From positions 1-43,252 of the forward strand of contig CAJTUC010000028.1 in assembly GCA_910579395.1 (NCBI GenBank): a stretch of DNA of 43,252 nucleotides, read 5' to 3'. The stretch comes from an uncultured Lachnospiraceae bacterium (lineage in GTDB: Bacteria > Bacillota > Clostridia > Lachnospirales > Lachnospiraceae). The notes below the pieces were generated by a model, which saw only the letters and a list, made by a program, of their open reading frames with translations, searched no databases and was not told the origin of the DNA. Both the position numbers and the translations under genes were made by a program. Below, piece by piece: positions 1 to 8,080 of this stretch (position 1 is its first letter; every line of letters starts with the position of its first letter).

Positions 1-42
1 CTGAGTATCAGGCTTTTGCTGTATGAGCTCTAGAAGTTCTTC

Positions 43-699
43 TCACGCTAATTCCAGTCGATAGCCGACTTTATACACTGCTACCAGGCTATTCTCCCAT
101 CCCAGTTTCCTTCGAAGCCGCTGTACATGGAGATCCAGCGTACGACTATCGCCGTAATACTCTTCCTCCCAGACTTTTTCATACAATGTCTCCCGGAAAA
201 GCGCTACGTTTTTATTCCTGATAAAAAGCACCAGAAGGCCGAACTCTTTATTGGTCAGTTCGACCGGCCGGCCCGCCTTAGTCACCCTGCGCGCCTCAAC
301 ATCCACCGTTACATCTCCCGCAGTCAGCCGCTGCTCCGTCTTATTATAGCGGCGCAGCACCGCTTCTACCCGCGCGATCAGCTCCACCACATCAAAAGGC
401 TTCACCAGATAGTCATCGGCTCCCAGTTTCAGTCCTTTGACACGGTCCTTCACCTCGTGCTTCGCCGTGATAAAAATGACCGGAACGCCCAGCGGCCGTA
501 TGTATTCCATGACATCATAGCCGTCCGCTCCCGGCAGCATGATATCCAGCAAAATCAGATCATAGGCTTCCTGTTCAATTTTTTCGATTGCCTTCAGTCC
601 GTCCTGCACCGCATCGCAGTGATACCCCGCCGAAGACAGATTCAAATCTATTAAATCGCAAATCGGTTTTTCATCATCCACAATCAGTATCTTGATCAT
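43..699 (-). CDS. OmpR/PhoB-family response regulator
   Basis: DNA-binding response regulator, 218 aa. An N-terminal receiver domain (about residues 1-115) shows the acidic pair in ILIVDDE, the phospho-acceptor Asp in LILLDIMLP, the Thr of FITAK and the Lys of YLVKPF. It is followed by a winged-helix output domain ending in LDLHVQRLRRKLG and VGYRLELA. An SD-like GGAAGG lies about 9 nt before the ATG. The gene reads towards the left edge, where a sensor kinase would normally follow but is not in the window; only 42 bases remain and no start codon is visible in them. The secreted protein at 848-1933 lies directly upstream on the same strand and may be regulated by or sense for this system. Target genes cannot be deduced. 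Confidence 0.95.
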   Translation of the reverse strand: MIKILIVDDEKPICDLIDLNLSSAGYHCDAVQDGLKAIEKIEQEAYDLILLDIMLPGADGYDVMEYIRPLGVPVIFITAKHEVKDRVKGLKLGADDYLVKPFDVVELIARVEAVLRRYNKTEQRLTAGDVTVDVEARRVTKAGRPVELTNKEFGLLVLFIRNKNVALFRETLYEKVWEEEYYGDSRTLDLHVQRLRRKLGWENSLVAVYKVGYRLELA

Positions 700-847
700 T
701 CCTCTTCATCCTTCCCAAGCTCTTAGACAGAATCGCTCTATGCGATTCTGTCAGACGGTTCCATTCGTCTTGTGAAGCAGATTTGCAAAGCAAATCATAG
801 AATTTCTTAGTCTGCATTCTTCGCAGGCTTTGAAATTCTCTTCACGA
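700..847. repeat. Hairpin-rich intergenic spacer
   Basis: The 148-nt spacer between the two minus-strand genes is packed with inverted repeats: an 11-bp perfect stem (726-736 with 742-752, 5-nt loop), a 7-bp stem (780-786 with 790-796, loop AAA) and an 8-bp stem (799-806 with 832-839) enclosing a further small stem (812-815 with 823-826). No U-run follows, so it is not a standard terminator. It could attenuate or protect a processed transcript. Confidence 0.6.
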
Positions 848-1933
848 TTACCATCCCCAATACGCCCGCGCTTCTTCCACAAGCAGTTCCATTGTATCCT
901 CATCGCCGCACTGGTAAACTTCCTTCATTTCGATATCCTGTGAGAAGCCGCCCGTTCTCTGATAATAAATGGAATAGTCGCTCTCCACAACGAGCTGTCC
1001 CTCATCGCCCTCATAACTGTATCTGGCCAGTATAACGATATCCTTCAGTCCGTCTCCGTCAATATCACGACAGTTGATTCCTTTTAACGCATACAGATTA
1101 TCATAATCTCCCATGGGCTGTAAGCTGAACAGAATATCCCCCTGCTCGCTGACGAGATAAACCATAAAAACATCATAATTGGAAATCCGGTAAGTTCCAG
1201 GTACGACCTGCAGTTTCCCTAATTTCCCAAACGTCCTGTAATTGCACTGTTCCGAAATAATTTCCAGCCCCTGGGAAAGCAGTTCCTGCAAGGTCGCAGC
1301 CGTATATAAAAATTCCGTCGAATACCCATCCCGGACAAATGCGGTGATCACCTCCGCACTCTTATTCATTCCAAAACGGTTAATTTTCTCTGCAATCCGG
1401 TAATCCCGATAGAAACCTGCCTGCTTTTTGCTCTGGAACAGGACATCCCCCACTTTGTAAACTTCACCGGAACCGTCTGCTGCGGTACAGGCCGTGATCA
1501 GAATAATATCCATACGCCCGTCCATATCAAGGTCCCGGAAAGACACCGCCGCAAGCGTACAATCCGGCTGTTCCATCCGACCAAGCACACGATTGTTCGT
1601 CTCCAGCTGGTCTGTCTTATAAATGACCTGTCCGCTCTCCGTCACAAAAAATAAAGCAAGGCGGTGATAAGTTTCCTCAAACGCCGGAATAAGAGATACT
1701 TCTCCGTATCCCGCAATTTCTATCGGAAAAATCTGGTTTTCAACAATCGAAAAACCATTCTCCGCGATTTCCGACCTGTACTCTATGGAACTCAAACGCT
1801 CCCCATATTCCTGATACTGCATAAGGACATCTGCATCTTCACTCCCAATCGTTTCTGCCGCCCGCACTGTCCGGCATGGCAGAAGAAGCGCACAGAGGAG
1901 TGCCGCAATCCTTACATATTTCAAAAATTTCAA
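848..1933 (-). CDS. Secreted protein with DxDxDG (VCBS/FG-GAP-like) repeats
   Basis: Predicted exported protein of 361 aa. Residues 1-26 form a signal peptide with a Lys/Arg start, a Leu/Ala core and cleavage near VRAAE; no clean lipobox is seen, so it is probably released or cell-wall associated. Two calcium-loop-like motifs, DLDMDGRMDI (about residue 152) and DIDGDGLKDI (about residue 289), resemble the Asp-rich turns of VCBS/FG-GAP repeats and suggest a beta-propeller-like fold. The chosen start is a TTG after a purine-rich GGGGGCGG stretch. It precedes the response regulator gene on the same strand, as expected for an extracytoplasmic partner of that system, but the role is inferred. I do not recognise a named family. 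Confidence 0.7.
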   Translation of the reverse strand: MKFLKYVRIAALLCALLLPCRTVRAAETIGSEDADVLMQYQEYGERLSSIEYRSEIAENGFSIVENQIFPIEIAGYGEVSLIPAFEETYHRLALFFVTESGQVIYKTDQLETNNRVLGRMEQPDCTLAAVSFRDLDMDGRMDIILITACTAADGSGEVYKVGDVLFQSKKQAGFYRDYRIAEKINRFGMNKSAEVITAFVRDGYSTEFLYTAATLQELLSQGLEIISEQCNYRTFGKLGKLQVVPGTYRISNYDVFMVYLVSEQGDILFSLQPMGDYDNLYALKGINCRDIDGDGLKDIVILARYSYEGDEGQLVVESDYSIYYQRTGGFSQDIEMKEVYQCGDEDTMELLVEEARAYWGW

Positions 1934-2067
1934 TTCGCCGCCCCCGTTTTATCTATTTGTATCTTCCTGCTTTCGATTATACACCATTTCCCCTTCTGCG
2001 TCTAAGCCAAGTATACTCTCAAGCAAGATCGATTTCAAGATTTACTGCCTCTTCAAAACTGCACGGC

Positions 2068-2107
2068 AAAAAAATCAGGCTGTCCGCTCCCAAAACGCAG
2101 ACAGCCC
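2068..2107 (-). terminator. Rho-independent terminator after the 2145-2579 gene
   Basis: On the minus strand a stem of at least 7 bp (GGCTGTC, 2100-2106, with 2078-2084) is followed by a run of seven U (2068-2074). It lies 38 nt after the stop codon of the small helical protein gene. Confidence 0.85.
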
Positions 2108-2144
2108 GAACCAACTAATCTTCACCGCCGCCAAGCGCCGGCTT

Positions 2145-2579
2145 TTACAGATAGTCCTTCAAATCTTTACACAATTCTTCCTCAATCGACACCAGCCGCT
2201 TGCAGATATCTTTTGAAGTCTTATCCGCATCCTGATACTGGTTCAGATATTTGTGAAGCGACTTAACACCCATATTGCAGCCGTCTGTCATAACGTCCGC
2301 AATGGCGGAATCACTCTCGTTCATGCCGATCTTCATGTTTGTCTTGAGCCAGGACATGCTCTTCGCCATAGGGCTCGGGTCTTTTTCTTCGCTGTCATGC
2401 TCGATGAGCAGAGAGTGAATTTCGTTGCCTAATTTTTCGTGATGCATCTTACTTTCCGTCAGCAGGCTTTTCATATCGGAGTCCTGGACCCGGCCAAGCA
2501 CTTCGTCGATAGAAGTTACCGCCATTTTCGTTCCGGAATCACATTCTTTGAGTAAAGAAATCGTATCGCGGTTCTGCAT
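2145..2579 (-). CDS. Small all-helical protein, ferritin-like fold suspected
   Basis: Hypothetical protein of 144 aa. The ATG at 2577-2579 was chosen because GGAGGGG lies 7-8 nt upstream; the frame stays open a further 14 codons but that stretch is Arg-rich and unlikely to be coding. The sequence is hydrophilic and helical throughout, with heptad-like spacing and motifs such as MHHEKLGNEIHSLL and KRLVSIEEELCKDL. It has no signal peptide or membrane segment. The length and helix pattern resemble DUF2383-type ferritin-like four-helix bundles, but the metal ligands are not clear, so this is a fold guess. The gene stands alone between a terminator and an AT-rich repeat region. Confidence 0.75.
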   Translation of the reverse strand: MQNRDTISLLKECDSGTKMAVTSIDEVLGRVQDSDMKSLLTESKMHHEKLGNEIHSLLIEHDSEEKDPSPMAKSMSWLKTNMKIGMNESDSAIADVMTDGCNMGVKSLHKYLNQYQDADKTSKDICKRLVSIEEELCKDLKDYL

Positions 2580-2905
2580 ATATTTTCCCCTCCGTTTCCG
2601 GGCGTCAAGACGCCCTCGCATAGTTATTCAAAGTTACCAATTGTTATTCAGATTGTTATTCAAAATCATAGTCTGATATCCCCAAAATAATATTCCCAGT
2701 CAAATAAAAAAATATGACAAAAAGCGCACTGTGGAATATAATAACAGTTAAGTCCGGCATTAAAGCATTAAATTTTAATAATATTTAATCATTTAATAAT
2801 ATTTAATCATTTTAATAATATTTAATCACAAATTTTAATGGCCCAATTTTTTAATCACCAAATTCAGCGGCTTTAAAGTTCTGCCTCAGAAAGGAACGCA
2901 TCGAG
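2580..2905. repeat. AT-rich intergenic region with 18-bp tandem repeats
   Basis: Three consecutive copies of TTTAATAATATTTAATCA occupy 2774-2791, 2792-2809 and 2811-2828, the last offset by one extra T. A looser TTGTTATTCA repeat lies near 2640-2660. The region separates two divergently transcribed genes and must hold both promoters, but no convincing -35/-10 pair could be assigned within the repeats. Confidence 0.8.
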
Positions 2906-3781
2906 ATGCACTTCGTCAACGCAAAAGGAATCTTATCATCGGGAAACGGCATGAATCTTTACAGAGGATGCACGCATGGCTGTATTTACTGCGACAGCCG
3001 CAGTGTCTGTTATCAGTTCACACATGATTTTGAAGATATCGAAGTAAAGCAGAACGCTCCCGAACTGCTGGAAAAAGCGCTGCGTTCCAAGCGGAAAAGA
3101 TGTATGATCGGGACCGGCGCCATGTGCGACCCTTATATGCAGTGCGAAGAACAGCTTGGACTGACAAGACGGTGTCTGGAATTAATCGATGAATACGGCT
3201 ACGGACTCGCAATTCAGACCAAATCGGACCGTATTCTGCGGGATTTGGATTTACTGCAAAGCATTCACCGCAAGGCGAAATGTGTGGTCGAAATGACATT
3301 GACGACTTACGACGAAACGCTGTGCCGGATATTGGAGCCGAATGTCTGTACGACCAAACAGCGCTATGAAGTGTTAAAGGTCATGCAGGAGAACGGCATT
3401 CCGACAGTCGTCTGGATGTCACCGCTTCTGCCTTTTATCAATGATACGAGGGAAAATGTGGAAGGCATCCTGAACTACTGCATACAGGCCGGCGTATATG
3501 GTATCATGTGCTTCGGAATCGGCCTGACGCTCAGACAGGGGAACCGGGAATATTTCTATGCCAAACTCGATGAACACTTTCCGGGACTGCATCAGAAATA
3601 CCATCAAAAATACGGTTACGATTATGAAATTACCAGCGAAAACAGTGTAGAACTGATGGCCTTTTTTCGGGAACAATGCAAAAAGCATCATATCGTCTGC
3701 AATGTGGACACGCTTTTTTCTTATTTTCATGAATTCCCGGAAAATAAAGGGTATGAACAGTTGAGTCTGTTTTCGCTGTGA
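2906..3781 (+). CDS. SPL-family radical SAM protein
   Basis: Radical S-adenosylmethionine enzyme of 291 aa. The Cx3Cx2C cluster motif is at Cys22, Cys26 and Cys29 (RGCTHGCIYC), preceded by the NLYRGC signature typical of the spore-photoproduct-lyase-like COG1533 group. The rest forms a TIM-barrel-like stretch ending in a short hydrophobic tail. AGAAAGGA lies about 10 nt before the ATG. Members of this broad group are mostly uncharacterised; true spore photoproduct lyases are longer and carry a conserved Cys for H-atom donation, so DNA repair should not be assumed. It is transcribed alone, convergent with the acetyltransferase gene. Confidence 0.9.
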   Translation: MHFVNAKGILSSGNGMNLYRGCTHGCIYCDSRSVCYQFTHDFEDIEVKQNAPELLEKALRSKRKRCMIGTGAMCDPYMQCEEQLGLTRRCLELIDEYGYGLAIQTKSDRILRDLDLLQSIHRKAKCVVEMTLTTYDETLCRILEPNVCTTKQRYEVLKVMQENGIPTVVWMSPLLPFINDTRENVEGILNYCIQAGVYGIMCFGIGLTLRQGNREYFYAKLDEHFPGLHQKYHQKYGYDYEITSENSVELMAFFREQCKKHHIVCNVDTLFSYFHEFPENKGYEQLSLFSL

Positions 3782-3805
3782 ACCGGCATTTTTATGACAG
3801 CATTA

Positions 3806-4357
3806 TCATAATAGTTTTTTCATCATCCAGTCGGCATCCGCGTATCGGCCATCCGCATATTTCATATTCCCCGGAAAGGTTCCATACTTTTCAAATCCCA
3901 ATTTCCGATAAAGGGAAATCGCGCCCTCGTTCCCGGAAATGACTTCCAGCTCTGCCTGTTCATAACCGGCTTTCTTTGCTAAATCGAGAACGGTCTGCAT
4001 CATAATCTTCCCGATGCCTCTCCCGCAAAATTCCTGATATAAAGCAATCGCTATATCGCAGCGGTGGGCATATCTTTTATATGAACCGATGCTCATGAGC
4101 GAACAGTTGCCAATATGTCTTCCGTCCACGGCTGCGATCAACATAATTTCCCGTTCCGCATCAATGCAGTTCTTGATAAAATTCTCTTCCTGCTCAAGCG
4201 TTAAGTGAATTTCTTCAGGTTCTCTGATTAGAAAAGGCGTTTCCGAAGCCGTTATTTTCAAATATTCGATCAAATCTTCTGCGTCGTATGTTTCTGCATT
4301 CCGCAGTACGATTGTTTGTCCTGTTTTATCTTTTACTTCCAACGGACCGAATCTCAT
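3806..4357 (-). CDS. GNAT-family N-acetyltransferase
   Basis: Acyl-CoA-dependent N-acetyltransferase of 183 aa. The GNAT fold is recognised by the central beta strand around HIGNCSLMSI, the acetyl-CoA-binding loop in QEFCGRGIGKIMMQTVLDLAKKAG (Q/RxxGxG/A pattern RGIGK) and the C-terminal ISLYRKLGFEKYGT. This arrangement is close to RimL-like enzymes that acetylate protein N-termini or small amines; the substrate is unknown. AAGGGGGG about 8 nt before the ATG supports the start. The gene is convergent with the radical SAM gene (24-nt gap) and divergent from the proS leader. Confidence 0.93.
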   Translation of the reverse strand: MRFGPLEVKDKTGQTIVLRNAETYDAEDLIEYLKITASETPFLIREPEEIHLTLEQEENFIKNCIDAEREIMLIAAVDGRHIGNCSLMSIGSYKRYAHRCDIAIALYQEFCGRGIGKIMMQTVLDLAKKAGYEQAELEVISGNEGAISLYRKLGFEKYGTFPGNMKYADGRYADADWMMKKLL

Positions 4358-4520
4358 AGTTACGTCCCCCCTTGCGGTTTTTATCGTATTTTATCATATG
4401 GCGTGGCAGGAATCAATGGGCAGGAAATCCTCTTTCGGTTACAATTCCGCCAAGGAACTATGCGCTGCCAGGCAGTGGGCTGAACGGTAACTTCTTTCAG
4501 ACACAAATGATTGAATAAGC

Positions 4521-4549
4521 TTTACACCTTCCGAAGCTTTTGCTATAAT
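4521..4549 (+). promoter_or_regulatory. Sigma-A promoter upstream of the proS leader
   Basis: TTTACA (4521-4526), a 17-bp spacer and a perfect TATAAT (4544-4549). Transcription would start near 4556, about 135 nt before the T-box stem I. A second TATAAT (4677-4682) with a poor -35 lies closer and could also be used. Confidence 0.75.
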
Positions 4550-4689
4550 ACATCTATCAAAACCAATATCATATCAACGGGCAGCCCATAGAAAACAGGT
4601 GGTATATACGCCAAATGGCCTTGAAACTGCTAAAGCTGCCATCGACGATTTTAAAAAATTCAAAGGTATATGATTTTATAATAAAACCA

Positions 4690-4960
4690 AACACAAAAGC
4701 GATGATAAGAAATAGTAAGCATCTCGGATTTTCAGAGAGAAGGCGGCCGGTGCGAGCCTTTATTGAAAAGATGCCCAACCCGTCTTTGAGCTGTGAGCCG
4801 AAATTTTCCAGTAAGCTTTACCGGGTTCTCCCGTTATCGAGATATGGCATCGGACGCTGTCCTGTGCCGGTAAGCGCGGAGCATATCCGAATTTAGGTGG
4901 TACCACGGACTCATAACAGTTCGCCCTAAGCTGATTCATGTCGGCTTGGGGCTTTTTTAT
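4690..4960 (+). ncRNA. T-box riboswitch controlling proS (proline specifier CCC)
   Basis: Transcription-attenuating T-box leader. Visible elements are the AGAAATAGTAA and CAGAGAG stem I motifs (4708-4740), the GGTGCGAGCC block, a specifier CCC followed by A (4774-4777) before the TTTGAGC element, the T-box AGGTGGTACCACGG (4895-4908) and an intrinsic terminator (9-bp stem 4923-4931 with 4944-4952, then T6 at 4953-4958). The TGGT bulge matches a tRNA ending ACCA, and CCC reads proline, in agreement with the downstream gene. Uncharged tRNA-Pro would favour the antiterminator and proS expression. The 130 nt between the promoter and stem I hold no recognised structure; one frame there reads VVYTPNGLETAKAAIDDF before a stop, a possible gene relic. 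Confidence 0.95.
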
Positions 4961-5045
4961 GTGGCAGGAAACTGCCGTAACCGCAGCTTACGCTTTTTAT
5001 GTTTTAACATTTTGCTGCAATAAAAATAAAACGGAGGTATTCTTT

Positions 5046-6764
5046 ATGAAATTGGAAAAACTTGTAGGAGAACGGTTTCGGGAAAAACCGTCAGACTGTG
5101 TCATCGACAGCCATGCGCTCATGATGCGCGGCGGCTATATGAAATATGTGGCGAACGGTATCTTTTCTTCTTATATGCCGTTAAAAAGAGTGACCAGAAA
5201 AATCGAACAGATCATCCGCGAAGAAATGGATGCAATCGACGGCCAGGAAGTGCAATTCCCTGTAGTAATGCCCGCATCCCTGTGGCAGGAATCCGGCAGA
5301 TATGAGAGCATCGGTAAGGAGATGGCCCGCTTCAGCGACCGCAGCGGCAGTCCGCTCGTCCTCGGCATGACGCACGAGGAAGCTGCGGTTCAACTCGTCC
5401 GCGACTACGGACAGAGTTATTTGAAATATCCTTTTATGATCTATCAGATTCAGACGAAATTCCGCGATGAGGCAAGACCACGGGCCGGGCTTATCCGTGT
5501 CCGGGAATTTACGATGAAGGATGCCTACTCTTTTCACACGAGTCAGGCAGATCTGGAAGATTATTATGGGAAATTCCACAAGGCCTACGAACGGATTTAC
5601 GCAAGGGTCGGGCTTCCGGAGGTCATTTCGGTCGCATCCGATTCCGGTATGATGGGCGGAAATGTTTCTCACGAATTCATGCTGCTCACCCCGATCGGTG
5701 AGGATTCCATCGCCCTCTGCACAGAATGCGATTACCGGGCCAATATGGAAGCTGCGGAGTGTATTATGCCGCATCAGAGAAACGATGTTTCCGATGAATT
5801 AACGATGGTGCACACACCGAACATTCATACGATCGAGGACGTCTGCGCTTTTCTGCATTGTGAAGAGAAGACTTCCTGTAAAGCAGTCGTTTACCAGCGA
5901 AATGCCGACGACAGTTACATCGTTTTATTCATCCGCGGCGACCTCGAAGTCAATGAAACCAAACTCACAAACCATTTGGGTTGTGATATCCATCCAGCAG
6001 TGATTACCGAAGAATGCGGGCTGAAAGCCGGCTATATCGGTCCCGTCAGCCTGGAAGGCGATTTCACCGTTCTGTTCGACCGTTCCCTCGAAGGACTGAA
6101 CAATCTCTCCTGCGGCGCAAACGTATACGAATATCATTATACCGGACTCGATATGACACGCGATGCGGCGGACGCGGAATATCATGATTTTGCCAAGATA
6201 CAGAATGGCGGTATCTGCCCGCATTGCGGGAAACCCGCAATCACAATCTCACGCGGCATCGAGGTGGGTAACATCTTCCAGCTTGGAACCAAATATACCA
6301 AATCCATGAATATGACTTATATCGACCGGGACGGCGAAGCACAATATCCGCTCATGGGCTGCTACGGCATCGGTATCGGCAGGCTTGCCGCCTCCATCTG
6401 CGAAGCGCACCATGATGACTACGGCCCGATATGGCCTTTTGCAGTTGCTCCATGGCAGATACATCTTTGCGCCGTCCGTTCCGATGATGCCGAAGTAAAA
6501 GCCTATGCGGACAGGCTGTACGAAGAACTGCAGGACAAAGGAATTGAAGTCATTTATGATGACCGGAAAGTCAGCGCTGGCGTAATGTTCTCGGATGCCG
6601 ACCTGCTCGGCGTTCCGTTCAGGATTATTGTCAGCCCCCGGAATAGAAAGCAGAACATCGTGGAAATCATTTCGCGGGATAAAAGCATCAACACTACGGC
6701 TCCTATGGAAAACGCTGCGGAAGAAGTATGGAAAATGCTCACGAAGCAGTTAAAACCACTTTAA
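5046..6764 (+). CDS. proS: Prolyl-tRNA synthetase
   Basis: Class II aminoacyl-tRNA synthetase charging tRNA-Pro in the cytoplasm, 572 aa. Motif 2-type sequence FRDEARPRAGLIRVREFTMKDAYSFH, motif 3-type GCYGIGIGRL and the C-terminal anticodon-binding domain (from about WQIHLCAV) are clear. The length and the long insert between motifs 2 and 3 fit the bacterial-type ProRS with an INS cis-editing domain that hydrolyses mischarged Ala-tRNA-Pro. The ATG at 5046 has GGAGG 7-8 nt upstream; the open frame extends further 5' but overlaps the T-box terminator, so longer forms are rejected. Expression is controlled by the T-box leader in front of it. Confidence 0.98.
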   Translation: MKLEKLVGERFREKPSDCVIDSHALMMRGGYMKYVANGIFSSYMPLKRVTRKIEQIIREEMDAIDGQEVQFPVVMPASLWQESGRYESIGKEMARFSDRSGSPLVLGMTHEEAAVQLVRDYGQSYLKYPFMIYQIQTKFRDEARPRAGLIRVREFTMKDAYSFHTSQADLEDYYGKFHKAYERIYARVGLPEVISVASDSGMMGGNVSHEFMLLTPIGEDSIALCTECDYRANMEAAECIMPHQRNDVSDELTMVHTPNIHTIEDVCAFLHCEEKTSCKAVVYQRNADDSYIVLFIRGDLEVNETKLTNHLGCDIHPAVITEECGLKAGYIGPVSLEGDFTVLFDRSLEGLNNLSCGANVYEYHYTGLDMTRDAADAEYHDFAKIQNGGICPHCGKPAITISRGIEVGNIFQLGTKYTKSMNMTYIDRDGEAQYPLMGCYGIGIGRLAASICEAHHDDYGPIWPFAVAPWQIHLCAVRSDDAEVKAYADRLYEELQDKGIEVIYDDRKVSAGVMFSDADLLGVPFRIIVSPRNRKQNIVEIISRDKSINTTAPMENAAEEVWKMLTKQLKPL

Positions 6765-6783
6765 AAGAAAGCAGCTTTTTCAA

Positions 6784-6819
6784 GTCAAATACCCCACAGC
6801 AAGATGGGCGGTATTTGAC
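6784..6819. repeat. 10-bp perfect inverted repeat after proS
   Basis: GTCAAATACC (6784-6793) pairs with GGTATTTGAC (6810-6819), with a further CCC/GGG inside the loop. It lies 20 nt after the proS stop codon. There is no U-run on the plus strand, so it may be a weak terminator or an mRNA stabiliser. Confidence 0.6.
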
Positions 6820-6869
6820 CCTTACGGGAAACATTTCAGTTAAAAAAGCGATATCAGGGGGACAGACAC

Positions 6870-7736
6870 ATGAATTTCGACGCATTGATAAAAGATATTC
6901 AAGATAACCACTGGAATGTCCACGGTATGGAAATCTACGAGGACGGCCGGCTCATTCACCAATACGGTCATACCATCGGCGCCAGATTTCCGATTTACTC
7001 TGCGACCAAAACAATCACTTCCATCGCCGCCGGCATGGCCTGGGACCAGGGAAAAATCGATCTGGAACAGTCAATTCTCGCATACCTTCCGTCGGAAACC
7101 GTAAGCCAAATGCCAGCGGAACAGATTGCGGCGTTTCGGGAGGTAACGGTACGGCGTTTGTTAACTATGTCAGTCAGCAGCTTCCCTTTTCGGCCGCAGG
7201 GTGAAAGTTATTTAAATTTTTCCCTTGCCTGCCCCATTCCGGATGTGCAGGCAAGGACTTTTCATTACAGTAATATTCCCGCCTACCTGGTCGGTGTGGC
7301 TTTGACGCAGGCTGTTTCGGAAGATTTGTTTCAATATCTGAACAGAAACCTTTTTACACCCCTGCATATCGAAAATCCGGTCTTTCAAAGATATCCCGAC
7401 GGATATTTTTACGGCGCTTCCGGCATGGAATTATCCGTACACGATTTAAGCCAGATCGGCCTGCTGCTCTATCACGGCGGGGTCTATGAAGGCAGACGGA
7501 TCGTCTCCGAAGAATATGTCAAAATGGCCTCCGACGTCCAGCAGACAAACCGGGAAGGCGGCTACGGCTTTTTCCTTTGGAAGTACCGGGACGGTTTCCG
7601 CATCAGCGGAAAGTGGAAACAGAAGTGTTACATTTTACCCGCAAAAAAGCTGGTCGTCACCTATCTTTCCCACATAGAAGAAGAATCCTGCGGGCTGACA
7701 GCAAGCATGGAAAAGCATATCATTTCACAGCTGTAA
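6870..7736 (+). CDS. Serine hydrolase of the beta-lactamase class C / penicillin-binding family
   Basis: Protein of 288 aa with the catalytic SxxK tetrad at Ser44-Ala-Thr-Lys47 (YSATKTI) and the Tyr-x-Asn element at Tyr133-Ser-Asn135. The third KTG-like element is not obvious near the C-terminus, where GFRISGKWKQK may be its counterpart. There is no signal peptide, so it is probably cytoplasmic and an esterase or peptidase rather than a true beta-lactamase. The family average is longer (350-400 aa), so this is a compact member. AGGGGG lies about 8 nt before the ATG. The 3' end overlaps an antisense MATE relic. Confidence 0.88.
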   Translation: MNFDALIKDIQDNHWNVHGMEIYEDGRLIHQYGHTIGARFPIYSATKTITSIAAGMAWDQGKIDLEQSILAYLPSETVSQMPAEQIAAFREVTVRRLLTMSVSSFPFRPQGESYLNFSLACPIPDVQARTFHYSNIPAYLVGVALTQAVSEDLFQYLNRNLFTPLHIENPVFQRYPDGYFYGASGMELSVHDLSQIGLLLYHGGVYEGRRIVSEEYVKMASDVQQTNREGGYGFFLWKYRDGFRISGKWKQKCYILPAKKLVVTYLSHIEEESCGLTASMEKHIISQL

Positions 7737-8065
7737 TTTTTTCCTGCTTTTCCTTCAAAATCGGATTTCGCGCCATGCCTGCCAAAAGCGGAATTACCAT
7801 AAATCCCCATACGACGAGCTCCGAAATAATGACGCCCATATAGCCGATCACCGGCGCAAAAGATAAGCGATCAGACCCTTTCCCGCAAGTTCTATAAAAC
7901 CGGAAACGAGCGGTGTTCTCGTATCGCCTTTTTCAGCCCCTTCTCATCATCCGCGCCAAAAAAGGCGGATATGATGATACCGAACCCACAGATAATCCCG
8001 TTCAGAAATTTGATCAGCATATCACTCAAAAAAATCGTCGTCCCCACAGCCGCCGGCGGCAATTA
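7720..8065 (-). pseudogene. MATE-family efflux pump relic
   Basis: Minus-strand translation gives two fragments of a MATE exporter in different frames. One is an N-terminal stretch with FLSDMLIKFLNGIICGFG followed by SAFFGADDEKGLKKAI, the usual loop after the second helix. The other is a C-terminal stretch with GYMGVIISELVVWGFMVIP and LLAGMARNPILKEKQ. The central ten or so helices are deleted and the pieces are joined by frameshifts. It lies just downstream of the MutS-like gene and runs into the 3' end of the serine hydrolase. An intact MATE gene is at 28290-29687. Confidence 0.75.
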
Positions 8066-8080
8066 GAAGTTTTTCTCACC

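Noticed and set aside
4615..4896. 93-codon plus-strand open frame in front of proS
   Set aside because: It runs through the T-box stem I, specifier and T-box sequence; conserved RNA elements explain the region.
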